A DNA stretch of 64,000 bases. Source: Lycorma delicatula (lineage: Eukaryota; Arthropoda; Insecta; Hemiptera; Fulgoridae). This document shows, in pieces, positions 36,060-49,151 of the stretch. The translations under genes were made by a program, and so were the position numbers. The stretch covers positions 308,096,147 to 308,160,146 of the forward strand of contig NC_134455.1 in the NCBI RefSeq assembly GCF_047948215.1. Direction: 5' to 3'. Positions within the stretch are counted from its first letter, which is position 1. The number at the start of each line of letters is the position of its first letter. The notes beneath the pieces were generated by a model, which did not search any database, was not told the DNA's origin, and saw nothing but the letters and a program-made list of their open reading frames with translations.

Positions 36060-38361
36060 TAGTAATTCCTAAAGGAAAATCGGTCTGCTGCAATATACAT
36101 ATTTTCCTATTTAGTTGAGAAAGTGTGTACAAAAGAAAAAGGTACATAAATTGGTAAATTACACTACCATTTCATTTTTTCTAATGAATCTAACGTTTAT
36201 AACCAATCGAGCAACTGGTACCGTTTGAGATAAAAGACGCATTACCCAGAGTTGCTTTCTGTAAAGGTATTAATTTTTATTATACATTATTTTATTGTGG
36301 TGAAAAAAAATAAAAGTGTCAGTTGTACAGCTGCATATCAATGATTTTGGTTTGCAATTTTACATCAGTACATTCGGCTCAGTGAACGGGTAATACTTCA
36401 TTCTATGTCTTTTTAGTAAGCTTATCACAGGACGGGCTTACTATCTACGACCAATCTTGAGAACGACGACGGTCTTCATAATAACTGTACAAGCCGTTTA
36501 ACGAAGAATTGTTGATCAGTACTTCTATCCTGGATAAAGATAATTACGTACGATAAGAGTTTCTTGGATGAAATGGATGTCTTCTATTTCTTAGAAGGAA
36601 TCGTATGCCTTCTGTATTCGCTGTCTCTCTTGGTTAGATAATCCTTTTCTCATATTTTCCCTTTCTCACAGTTTCACCCTCGTTCATCATTTTCAATTTC
36701 TTCATCACCAGTGGTTTTCTGTAAGCTTAGTTCAACGCAAATCGGATTTGTAGTATGGGCATGGAATTTTTAAAGTCGGTGAGTTCTTAATGTTATAAGT
36801 TGTTTGGTGGAGAAACACTGGGGCTACAGACCTCACCGAGGATCTTTTCCCGCCCGAAATTTTTACAAAAAGCAATTTTAAAAATCCAACATGGGGATAA
36901 GGTGCTTATCAGGTAAAGCCAGGACGTCTAATATTTCATAATATATACGTATAATAATAATAATAATAATAATAAGATAGTTAATAATTTAATTAAACCA
37001 CATAAACATACGTATTTTTTTAAATGAACTTCGGTTTTAACGTGTAAACTGTTGTAACATGGAAGTGAATAAAAAATAATTAGAATTTTCATTTCAAAAA
37101 ATTAAATTTTAACCACTGACAAAAATAAAATATTCTTTATTTTTAAAAAATAAGTTATAGTAAAAATCGTTTTATACTTTTAAGATCATAATTTATAATA
37201 ATCTTAACTCAAATAAACATTAATAGGATAAAATTATTATCTATATAATTAGCAACAAGTTTTGTAAAACATTTTTTTTTAAATTTTGAATTACGGCTTT
37301 GATCCCTTTTAGAAGAAACAGTTTAGAGTTATTTACATTCAAAATAGCATTATTAAATAAAATCTTTCAAAAAAAAAAAGTTAAACTTTAGAAATAAATT
37401 TTTTAAATCTTACTTAGGAAACTATTTTCTGAATTGTTTTAAACAGAGATTCCAAATTATACACCTGGCGAAAATATTATTTTATGATTTGCTCGTTCAA
37501 ATGACTTAAGAAAAAACTTAAAGGCAGAAATTAATGCTCAATATATTAACATAATATAAATAAAAATAACTTATAATACACATTAAAAAAAATCAGTCAG
37601 TACCAATGAGTAGATTTCAATATTTTATGATCTCGTTAAATCTTGAAAATCATCTACGTTCAATCATAACTATGGAGCGATAGATCTTTTCAAAGGTTAC
37701 TACCTTTGAAATATGTTACGTAATATCTACTGATATTACGTAACATATTTATTACACATTCACAACCTTTACTAGAAAACCAAAATTTTCTAATCTAATT
37801 CGTAAAATATAAATACGTATACATTTATATATATTATCATATATATACACTCAAAACCTAGCCATATCTTTATCCTAACCAAACGAAAAAGATACGCTAA
37901 TAAAATAATAGTAGATAACATGATCTATTATTTTACTTATTGAAGTGGCATAGCAAGATATAATAGATAAGCAGATGTATAACAACTGTACAAGTGTTTT
38001 GTATCGTCTTAAGTGACAATAGAGAAAAAAAAACTGTGTGAAAAAACTAAATAGAAAAACTTTGAAAATGTTTAAGTCCTATAGTTATTTACCGGTTTAA
38101 GAATTGACCTCTAAAAAATAATCATACGGTTTTCCTTTTTCTTTAATCCATTACAACAATAATTTATTTACTTTTTTGACAGATATGTTGTAATTTAATC
38201 AAAAGTCGACTGCAACGTGCCGCTTTTTGGTAATAGGTCTGTTTTTTTATTAACTTTTAATACTCAGCTTTTTTTATTAAATTTATTTTTATATACTGCA
38301 AGCAAAAATGGAAAATATTTCCTTCAAGGCTTTCTTGCAAGCAGATATTTTTAAGTATACA

Positions 38362-39280
38362 CTTCAGAACAAACGTATAAATTAAGCGTTTATCTGCAGT
38401 CCGACTGAACAGAGAATTTATCTGAATTTAGATTGTTACAATTTTTAACTAAAAGTAATTAAACAAACACAAGCAGTAGATATCTGATCAAAAATTATTA
38501 TACAGTTTTAGATTATTCTATTATGAATTTGTTTAATATATATATATTTATATATTAGACTTTTTTTTAATCTATAGATTAAGAAACAATTAAATTAACA
38601 TTGATTTTTAAATACGTAATATTAAATCTTTAATATTTCGAAATCTTAAATATTTAATAGCACTCATATGAAACGAAATTAGCCGACTTAAATAATAAAA
38701 AAAAATCAGACATGGATTAAAATAAACAAACAAATACAGATATATTAATAACCCATTTTGAATTTTGTACGGAAAATTTTGTAATTTTGCGAAATTAATA
38801 ATTACTGTTGTTAATGCGCTGGCACAATTTCTTTTATGTTAGTAACATGGATCTATATAGCCATCTGTATAGACCCTTTGCTCGTGCCCTTGACGGATTT
38901 ATCAAACGGAAGTGACAATCCGCAAAGCAGCTGTTTTGTTTTGGGGAGAATACACAAACTTTGTTCACATAATTTGTTCTATCATCTTTACATTAAAATA
39001 TAATTCATGTAAATTTACCGGATTTATGATTTACCAAATAGAACTTTTAATTACTACAGAAGTAAATGTCACCCAAATTTATTTTATCTGAAAAATGTGT
39101 CTGACGACACTGTTCAGAACAAACTTATAATCAAGCGTTTATCTGCAGTCTGGCTGAGTAGAGAATTCATCTCAATTTACATTTTTACAATTTTTTAACT
39201 GAGTAATTAAAAAAAAAACCGGAACATAACTGATCAAAGACCATACTGTTTAGATTATTTTATTAATAATTTGTTTAAAC
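38362..39280 (+). repeat. Pair of diverged direct repeats, about 170 bp each
   Basis: Segments at about 38362-38535 and 39108-39280 share TTCAGAACAAAC.TATAA, AAGCGTTTATCTGCAGTC and a later TTTAGATTATT.TATTA.GAATTTGTTTAA-like end. They are imperfect copies in the same orientation, about 745 bases apart. Confidence 0.65.
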
Positions 39281-42200
39281 AGCAAGAAAAGTTTCATTTG
39301 AATTTTCACAAAAACGCGGGAAATTTTTTTAGGTATATACAATTTCTAAAAGTCGTAATTTTAACAAAACAATTCTGTAAAATGTCTACTTGATTGATAC
39401 AAAAGCTATGCTTCCATCTTACCCTCATAAAACTTGTTTCGATAATTATTGTTTTTGCGGTAATTGAGTTCTTAAAAAATTATAGCTGTTTATTGAATAA
39501 ACAGTTGCGATAGAAATTAATTAACTTAATACATAGAATGAATGTTAAACAGTAGCCCTTTTTACTATAAATATTAAATCCAGTCACAAGAATGAGTTAC
39601 ATAATATTTAATTTCTCTTTATACAAAGTAAAAATGGAAAGGTAAAATGTCAGGTCTTTTGTTAAATATCCAAGTAAACTTCGTAAATGGGTAACATTTA
39701 TTTCGAGTTAGAGGATTATCGTGGATTAATATGTCCTGAAAAATTCAGTAAATGTTAAAAAAAAGATCAGTTTTTTACTTAATCAAATGGAAATTTTTTA
39801 GGATCTGTAATGTTTCGGTAGCCATGTTTATTATTATTAGATTGGATGAAGAAGGGGCTAAACAAGTTTAAAGCATAGTATCATCATTAAAATCAGAATA
39901 CGAATATAGATTTAAAACAGTAAGCCACAATCGTAAATAAGTGTGATTCCTGGGTATATCTACTATAACTTGAATTAATAAAATGAAAATTTAATTATAT
40001 TTATAAAATTTGTGTCGTTTCCATGTAACTCGATAGTAAAATTGAGATATGGTTAAGTGAAAAAAGACATAACTACGAGTAAATGTGAGTATATTGCTTT
40101 TAGTTTTATCGAGCTTGAAATATTTAGACACAAATTCTGAAGCCTTCGAAGTAAAAATGATCAAACCAAAAAATAATTACGACATAATTTTTATCTTTAT
40201 TATTGATTCCCTGGAACAAAAGACCGACAATCAAACATCTATTAGGATGTATAAATTTTAAAATAGGTATTTTACTCTTGAGATACTTTAATTAACCGTT
40301 ACATGTTTAAAAGACGGAAAGTTTTTTTTTTATTTTCGACTAGAAGGTATTCGAATAAAAGCTAAAATTCAAGCTATTATTTTATTAAATTTTTAATGCA
40401 AATGACGTTGAAATATTAAAAGTAAACTAATTATACTAAACAATAGTAGTATAATTTACTTTTAACAATATTTAACTATTTTCTATTTTTCTCATTGCCG
40501 TCTAAAATTAGAGTTACCTCTATTTAGATAATGTAATTCTACTTTCAACAAAGCAAAAATGCAAAAAATAATTTATATAATACAAAAAACGCGATCTACG
40601 TTATCTGTCGTAGATGTTACGAACACTCCGCGGATTGCAAATCCACCTCGCTACTATCAATCTACCACATATCAATCATTCTGGACTATTAACTCCTATC
40701 AGATTAATCTCCATCCTTTTAGTGAGATAAATATTATAGCAATTAGCTGGTATAAATAGAACATCCTTTTTTTTTTAGTAAAACGTTTGGGTTTTATTCG
40801 TTATTCACCCCTACACAAAGAAATCATTTAATATCTAAAATAGCTTTGTTTTAATTCCCTTAAATATTAGAAAAAGTGATAAAAAAATTTATGTACCTAT
40901 TGAAAGTACGTTTTTATTCTTTTGATTTAATGAAGCAATTTTTTATAGTAAACAGTAAACACTGTTTACTATATAATTATTGTTTATTGTTTAACTACAG
41001 TACATTAAACAAAGTAAAACTAAACGTTTATTAATTATTTTTGATTATTTATTAATATTTAATAAATTATAATTTATCAACTGATACCCTTGCATTTTAT
41101 TTTCAGTTTATGAAGTTGTCCAATCAGCATTACTTAATTAATCTGCATTGCCATGATAAAATAGCGAATTAATTCGATTAATGAATTACTTAATAATAAT
41201 TAACGATTGTTTACTTATAAATATATAATAGATTTGTATCATAAATAACCAGTAAAATATTGATCGTGAAACACGGATATGATTTTCTATGATTTATTTG
41301 AATGCGAAAGAAGAAATAACAATTACGATCCAAACCTTTAGATGTTATTTAACTTTGAATAACACAAATTTAATCTTTTTAATTTCGTCTTCATTTTTCG
41401 AAATCATTCTGTCCTATAAGATTATTCAGTGTAACTATCGTCGACCTTTACACGATTCCTGTTCATTTAACCGTAGACGATACAGAAACAGGGATAAGTG
41501 CAACTTAAAGAACAAAACGAAAAAGTCTCTCTTTTCTTGCTATCATTAGATAAGTGCTAGCCAAAGGTTAGATCTTAACTTATCGTAAAAAGAGATTTAT
41601 ATTAGTTCCACCCTTCAAAACACTCGAACTCCTGGCTTCGGGTAGGTTATCAATTACAATGAAAAACATATTTTTGTTTAAGTACTACGTATGATAGGCA
41701 AATTTTCCCGCGCTGGTACAGGTAACGTAAACATAGTAAAGAAAAACGCTAGAAGAATGTTTATTTTTCATTTAAAAAAAAACAGATCGAATCAAGAATA
41801 CATGAATATCAAAAATGTGATGGATCTAAAATGATTTTATCCGTTTTACAAATGAAGACTAAATGAAGATAAAAGCATGGTGCAACTCGTCATGAATTAG
41901 CTGGAAGCAGCGGAAGTAGAAGTTACATACGCTGTACAAGTAATGTTTCACAGTAAACTTTTTAATCACGTATTCAAGATAAAATAAATGCCGATACTTT
42001 TTCCCATAGCGATAAACAAATAAAAAGTTTTATAAATAAGTCTAATTTACATCGCAACATTAATAATGATGTAATTGGAGGACAGAGAGCTGATGAAAAA
42101 TTACTATAAAAATAATCACAAGTATTGTATTTTTATTCAAATTAAAACTCTTATAAACGAAAAATACTCTTATAAACGAAATTATAAACGAGTTTGTTAC

Positions 42201-43036
42201 AAAAATACGACGAATGACTATAATTCTACTATTTACAAACACTATTTAAAAAAGGCCAAACAAATCTTGCAGTTTAATGTTACATATTATATATGTTCGT
42301 ACTTCAATACTACAACTCTTATTTTTGAAAAAGGAATACTGCTACGAGAAACTAAAATTAGAACAATTGTTAATTTTTCATGTTACAATAATTCTTGAAA
42401 TATTTATCATGATATGCAAGCGATATGTCTTTCTTTTTTTAGGGATTCTCTTAACCCAAACAATTCAAAACAGTAAAAATACATGATTGAGAATAAAAAT
42501 CTAAATTTTGTTTTATTAGTAAAGTACAATGATGATATATTACAGTTAAGCAATAAAGCACGTATTTGTATCGTATTACTGTTAGTAAATTGCAATTACA
42601 AATACATACTTGTAAATGTAATTAAAAGTAGACATACTGTAGTTAAAATCTCTGAGGCACATTTGAAAACTTCAAATAAACAAAATTAATTTTTTTTTAA
42701 CTTCTTTAAAATTTTTGTGGAAACATAAGTTCTTTATAGTCAAGATAAACATGCCGTATACACTAACATGTTTTTGTCTCTTTTTATAGGATTCTCTAAC
42801 GTATTGAACAAGATTACATTAAAATCGATGAAAGTTTATTTTAAAAAATAAAAAGAAATTGATCATTTTAAATTGCACATGGTTTCAGTATTACTGAGAA
42901 TTTTAATTAACGGAGTAGTTAATAAACTACAATAAATTATAATTTATAATATTAAAAACCGTTTAAGAATAAGAAAAACAGTGCACGATGCAATAATAAC
43001 AATTAATAAACAAAGAATAAAAATAGTATTACTTAC

Positions 43037-43309
43037 AAAACCATAACCGCGGCTTTTTCCAGTTTGCCTGTCTGTAATAACCACAGCTTCCTCGATATCA
43101 CCGAACACGGAGAAATGTTCCCGTAGAGATTTATCCGTTGTATGGTAAGGTAAACCCCCAACGAAAAGTTTGGTCCAAGTAGTGTCCTTTTGCTGTTGTG
43201 CAGCTGCAGCTGCCGCCGCCGCTGGTGCACTCAAACCCAAGCTACCGACTAGTCCTTCAGCGCCCAACATAGTTTCTGACGTACTCAACCCCGCTGTAGG
43301 CATCAACAT
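43037..43309 (-). CDS. RBM24/RBM38-like RNA-binding protein, first coding exon
   Basis: The exon encodes 91 residues: a variable N-terminus with eight alanines at residues 30-37 and QQQ, then [20 protein letters not shown]. The RNP2 motif LFVGGL is at residues 48-53. The RRM continues through [18 protein letters not shown] to the RNP1 motif KSRGYGF (85-91). It is nearly identical over the RRM to animal RBM24/RBM38/SUP-12, which bind GU-rich RNA to control splicing and mRNA stability, notably in muscle. The exon stops inside RNP1 at a perfect donor, GGTTTT|GTAAGT (intron from 43036), in phase 0. The chosen start at 43309 is the first in-frame ATG; ATGs at 43303 and 43270 are alternatives, and the frame is open upstream to a TAG at 43433-43435. 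The rest of the RRM was not found. Confidence 0.92.
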
Positions 43310-43620
43310 ACTTATTGAATTTATGTTTATGAAGCGATTGCTTTGCCGTCGCCTATCTACACATACTGAGCACACACTCACTCTTACACATACACGCTCT
43401 GACGTGGACTGCGACTGCGATACTGAAAGTGACTAGCTGCCGCCGAGCCATACTACTTCCCTCCATTACCGTCTATATTTAGGCTAAGCTCCCCCCCTGC
43501 AGCTGTTCGCAATGGGATTCCTCCCCTCCCCTTCACTTAGAACAGCCCTCCTCTACCCCTCCAATATTTTTTTATAACACCGTCTGATCAGTGGGGTTGA
43601 GAGAATATCAAAATACCTCT
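43310..43620 (-). promoter_or_regulatory. 5' UTR and putative promoter of the RBM24/38-like gene
   Basis: This is the least AT-rich unique sequence in its neighbourhood, with pyrimidine-rich blocks (CCCCTCC on the plus strand at 43520-43560). On the minus strand possible TATA-like boxes are GTTATAAAAAAATATT near 43572 and CTAAATATAGACG near 43480; neither is proven. If transcription starts upstream of 43451, the leader contains an upstream ORF of 32 codons (43451-43353, [10 protein letters not shown]...) that ends 43 bases before the main ATG. Several CAGT Inr-like sites occur near 43410-43430. Confidence 0.45.
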
Positions 43621-46600
43621 CGCGACTTCTCAGCGGATGCTTCTTAACATCAAGAATTAATACCACTGCTAGGGACTACACTGCACAACAAACTTTCTTC
43701 TTATGTTTTTACCTGATAAATTTTTAATTTAAAATTGCTGTTATAATCTTACAAAAATTCAAACGATTCTGGTTATCATTACATAAAAACTTCTCCCAAG
43801 TCCGTATTATAGGAATAAAAATAAATTATTTAATTAAATATAACTTATATTTATATAAATTAATAAGTTAGAATATAATTTTTTTAGGAAATGAAATCTA
43901 AGATACTATTATTGTTATTTTAAAATATTTAAGACAGTATAACTGAATAAAATATTTTTTAAGATATTTTTCTTTTATTTATTTTTTTATTTTTAGTAAT
44001 ATTGTGATTAATTTCATTTGCGTTTAATTTCATTTTATTGAATAATTAAAGTATGTGTTAAAACTAAACATTGTAATAATTAATATCGTAGTAAAAGAAA
44101 AACTGTAAAATAATAATAATTTAACAGAAGTTTTAGTTCACAAATTTATCAAACATTTTTCTTCTTCATTTCTGTTGTACACATTCCGATTCCCGATAGA
44201 TAGTAGCATTTATTAATTGCATCCCTGATTTACAAATAATTAAGTGATACTTGGATTAATAATTCTATTGAATTGCCTTAAATAATTTATGTTTCTTCAA
44301 GCAGTGAATCTTCATGACTGACGATTATTGTTAACAAAAGAATTCTTAAGGTGTCTATGTTTAATTATAAAATTTCACCTGATTTATGTTGCATCTAATG
44401 AGTAAAGAACTGGCCGCTACCTGATTATTCTATGGCTAGTATTTAGCACCGACTACGGTTCGATTAGCAGCTGAAGTTTGTTATTTCACTAACAGGTTAA
44501 ACCAGCCCTTCAAGCAGATGATCCTGTATACGTTTTAGTATTCATCATAAAATTGGCCTAATCCATTTTCTTTATGAGAAAATTTCATTCTGTTTATAAG
44601 CGTTTTTTCCCTGAGCTCACGAATCAGCAAAAATGATGGCTGATTACAAATTAATTTGCCCATTCAATGTTTAAATGAGCTATTATTAAAAACTATTCAA
44701 CAATTTTTAAGCAAAAATACCGATAGTTGGATTTTAGTTTTGATCAGTGCCCATCTCTATCCATTTCAACTGAAATGTAAAAGAATCTCAATAGATTTCT
44801 CATAATTATTTAACTAATTAATATATTTTAGAAAATATTCATATAATAGCAAATATGTTACTGATTCAGAAACTACTGAGAGAAAAATAAGTTATTTATA
44901 AATATTTTTCTAAATCTTTTTTACTCATCTATAATATCAGTATGACTAAATAGCTTTGAAAAAAAAAATCTAAAACCCATTAATAATCGACGATAATAAT
45001 TGTACGAGTTTCTTGAAAATTGTCTAGGTAAAATATTTCACAATATAAAAAAATTATTAAACTTTATCTAAACATATATTCTGAACTCATTCAACTTATC
45101 TTATGATAAACATTGTATTTTTTACCATCTCCTTACAATGTTTTAAAAACAATTTCATGCGGATGTTAATGAAAAGAGATCCAAAATACGTATAAACAAT
45201 TTTTTACACAGTATATTAATTTAATTTTTAAAAGTTTAAACTTTTCACGTAATATATTCGCACATTTATTTTGAAGGCTATTCAATGTATTTCCGGTAAA
45301 TAAAAACCAGAATAATTTTAATTTATTAATGTCGCAATTTTTAATACAGTCTTCTACTTAGGAAAATACATTCATAAAGCTGACTTTTTTCTATTATGGA
45401 CATGTTCCATGGATGTAAAACATAAATTTAGACAATTTTAACGTTAATTATATAGATAGAAAGCTTAAAAAACATAATAAATGCTTAGAATTCATTAAAA
45501 ATTACAAATATAGGATAATGTAACGTTAACAGGAAGAAACGATAAAAATATAACGTTTCGATAACCTACTGCAGAATGAAGATTTAAATTTAATGATTTG
45601 TGAAGTTTTGTCTCTTTTTACTTACATTTATTAATTTTAAATGAAAAAGAATGCTCTATATGTGTAATAAAATATTCGGAAAGTATTGTAATAAAAACTT
45701 TTATGATTTATTTTTTTGAAAAATGATTAGGTATTAGAAATAAACTGGCGGTTGAAGTTAATCCTAAACTAAAATTATATCCAAGAATTGGAATATTGAT
45801 CTACTATTAATTTATAGACATCGGTACATAAAAGGACGATATGGTAGTCCAAAGATGAACACCTTTAACATTATAATGAAAAATAAAGTATCTACATCGT
45901 CTGTAAACTCGTTTGAACTTGTTTCGAGCGCAGATTCTTATTCATAAAATTCTCCCCCACTAAAATGCGCATCCTAGAAAGGGCATACAAAAGATATATC
46001 CGCTCTTCTAGGCAAGAAAGTACCCTGGATGGAAGTCAAGAGATCAGAAACACATTAAATTATATTAAAAATTATGGAACTATACCGTTTTCAAAATAAA
46101 TTTGATTTTTTTTCCTGTTAGCAGAACTAGTAAAAATAAGGTAACATCAAATGTTTGATAAACCAGGATATAAAATTATATTCTGGATTTTTTTTAAATT
46201 ATTTTCTTTAAATATTAAAATCTTTAATTTATTTTCTATAATATTCTGATTTTCAGACTAAAAATTCCCAGATTGCGTACAGGCTCCCTAAAACAAAATA
46301 CTAGCCTCTAGGAAGTCTGAAACTAATTATTGGTAGAAGTTTAACATAAGTTCGAACAGCAGTACCGTATTTGTTATCATAACAGATCGGAAAGTGGAAT
46401 ATCGGAAATGTATACTAGCACGATAGGCTAGGTAATCTAAAATAAGAAAGAATAGGCAGATAAAGTAGAGAGTATAAGATAACACAGAGTAAAGCTTTTA
46501 GTCAGGAATTTATTTAATAATGAAGGTAAAATCGGATAATAAAACCGTGGAATAGTAATAACAATAATCCGAGTCTCTCCTTCATATAAATCTGCGGAAT

Positions 46601-49151
46601 TTAGATTTATTGAACTTTAATAAAGAATAACGTCTAACGTCTTGCCTCCTTGCGTACGTTCTACATATTGCATTGCAGATCTAGTTAAACTTTTCAGTTT
46701 TACCTACAATATCTATTTCCTCAAAACGCAGTATTGTGAAATCCTAAATTTTGAATCGGTTTCCAAGAATAAGATAGATTTATTATCTAAAACCAACTTG
46801 CACCATACTGAGAACGACCCTCAAACTCCATTATTTTTTTTTGTTTACGTATGTTTAAAAATTACAAGAAACCATACCTTAGTGTTGTCCAAAGAAATTG
46901 TGTTGTAGATATATTCTCTGTCCGACTAACCAGCGCAAACAAAAAAAAATTATTACTTTCTATGTTATTTTTAGTTAGTAGACTAAATAATTTATTCTTC
47001 TACTACCTTACTGTGTCATCAATATATAAATAAAATAAAATCGGTGACTTGAATAGCCCTTCCTAAAACGCGTATTTATAATTTCTGAATCAATTTTTTC
47101 GATTTTTTTTTACAAATATTCTGTTGAATTCATAAATATCATTAATATTTTAATTAAATGTTTATGAATTTCGTTTTTGGTTATAATTTCCCACAACCTA
47201 CCCTTGAATAGTCAGCCTCACTTACTTTATTAATAACGTATTTAAAAACAATGTCAGTACTGCAGTTTTAAGTTTTCTTATTTTTTTATTAAAAAATTTT
47301 ATCAGTGAATAACCTTCCCTTATAGAACCCTGATTATTCTTGGATCGATATACTTTTAATACGGGACTTAGCAGTTAGTAATAACTTGTGTATTGATAAC
47401 TTATCTCGCATTTAGAAGACTAGTTCGTCTTTATTTGATAAAACTAAACTTTTTTTAATGAATAAGAACTACTAGTGAATCAGTTCCTCATATCTTTAAG
47501 AATCTAATTTTGTATCGAGAGAATGTATTAAACATCTATAATAATTTACGTCGAGCCATCGAAAAGACATTAATAATCACACATTCAAATTATTGGATTA
47601 TTTCTTTTTACACAAAAAAAAACTTGTACTTCAGTTAAATAAATTTTATCTCGTACTTGATAAAAGTTCATAGATAAAACAAAATTTATGAATTTGTCAA
47701 TGTCAATGTACCTGCGACAATATTCATATCAAATTTTAACCACTTTACGGAATCAAAAGTAATATGATTAACAACATGAAGTAGAACAGAAGTAAGAGTT
47801 GGGATTTTGAACCTAAGTTGGAGAAATGTTAGAATAGAATGGTAACAGGGAGACAAAATTGTGGTTTCGTAGGTGTTCAAATATGAGATACAGGAAAATA
47901 TTGGATGATCTGATCGCATAAGTAAAAACAAAGATTTTACAGTAGCCGCCACGTAACGGCGAACTTAGATGATCAGTCCGCACGTCACTGCTGTACTATT
48001 GTTCTCCGAAACATTAGCACACCATGATTAGTCATCTCTTTGTAGCATAAACAAGATGCATAATACTTTAGGTAGTAATCATCGTCACTCCAAGCTAGCC
48101 GTTACTTGGCGGGACTGTACATAACTCCGTAGAATAAGGGAGAAAAGTTAAAATATTTCTAAGTATAAATTTTGTAAAAGAAAAGAATATAATACCAGAC
48201 ATTTGGAATTCTAAATAAACAATTTTAAATTTAGGCTTACAACGACACCTTTTATAAACATCAATTAACATACCAATGGATGAAGCTTGAACATTCCAGA
48301 AAGAATCACATATTGGATAATGGTTGAGCGACTCTTTTGACATCGAATTATAATTCGTAAATCTATCCGACAGTATACACAGAAAACGAACACGAATTTT
48401 TACTTTCTGTCGTATTTTTGCAGGAAAAATAAGACAGATAACATAAAATTAAATTCAAATTGTTTATTTTTAGGACTTGAAACCATCAAACACTGTAAAA
48501 TAATCACTAATACAGTCTGTTGTTGACATTATATAGAGCATAACTCAAGAACGAGTCAACTAATCTTTATCAAATTTTCACATGCAAACTTCAGATATAC
48601 TATTACAGCATTTATAAATTTCAATGAAAGTGTAATAGTTTTGGATATTTTCGAACCATACATTTTATTACATAGGCTTATATATATATATATATTTATG
48701 TGAATGGTATTTTCGTACTTCTCATACATTAAAACGAAAAAAAATTCAATTCCATCCCCTAAATCCCACTATGCGACCGAAAATAATACTGTACTTTTCT
48801 TCGAAAATTTGATAAAAGAAAAACTAAGATCGGAGATTTTATCTAGAAAGATAGATCCTTTAGTGAACATTGGGGCATAGCCTTGTATTAGGATTCAAAC
48901 AGAAAGCAGTAACCTAAGGGTTCAAACAAAAAAATACAAGAATACAGAAGATGAAAAAGTCATAATAAGTTAACAAATTTTTAAGAATTTAAATTTACAG
49001 AAAGTGCAAAGCAATAATGATGATGATTGATTAAAAGAGATAATTATATTTAAATAAAGAAGAAAATAATTAAAATAAGACCTAATACAGCATATATAAA
49101 TATAAGAAAATATTGTTACTATATTTACTATATGAACATAAAATTCAGAGT
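43621..49151. other. AT-rich noncoding DNA upstream of the RBM24/38-like gene
   Basis: No supported gene. Bases 44400-44640 and 45900-46040 are less AT-rich and could be regulatory or repeat-derived; no frame is convincing. A pair of inverted GC-rich motifs at about 47946-47969 and 48089-48114 is listed as a finding. A (TA)n tract lies near 48680-48700. Confidence 0.5.

Larger units (their letters stand above)
34563..43036. other. AT-rich DNA, probably intron 1 of the RBM24/38-like gene
   Basis: No exon was recognised. The minus-strand intron starts at 43036 (GTAAGT) and must cover at least this stretch. It holds (AAT)n and (ATA)n microsatellites near 35930 and 36955, an inverted-repeat element at 35868-36059, a dispersed duplication at 38362/39108, and many TA-rich tracts. 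The open frame at 40559-40759 (plus) is less low-complexity than most, but it has no splice or family support. Confidence 0.5.

Noticed and set aside
35929..36975. AAT/ATA microsatellites as possible regulatory arrays
   Set aside because: Simple sequence repeats common in AT-rich insect DNA; nothing suggests function.
40559..40759. Plus-strand frame with NPPRYYQSTTYQSFW
   Set aside because: It has some protein-like composition, but no splice sites, no family and no continuation; more likely chance.
1..43036. Second RRM exon of the RBM24/38-like gene
   Set aside because: I looked for the conserved RRM C-terminal half on the minus strand and found no match by eye; I did not assign any AT-rich frame to it.
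42944..43381. A 145-codon RBM24/38 protein reading through to 42944
   Set aside because: The 5' extension begins with GTG, not ATG, and the 3' part reads through the GTAAGT donor into intron, giving a hydrophobic unrelated tail.
43170..43436. Plus-strand open frame of 88 codons opposite the RBM24/38 exon
   Set aside because: It is the antisense shadow of the exon, including an Ala-run artefact from the complementary repeat; no independent support.
47686..48343. Two minus-strand frames (47686-47952 and 48095-48343)
   Set aside because: Codon content is explained by AT-rich sequence; no splice signals, motifs or family similarity were recognised.
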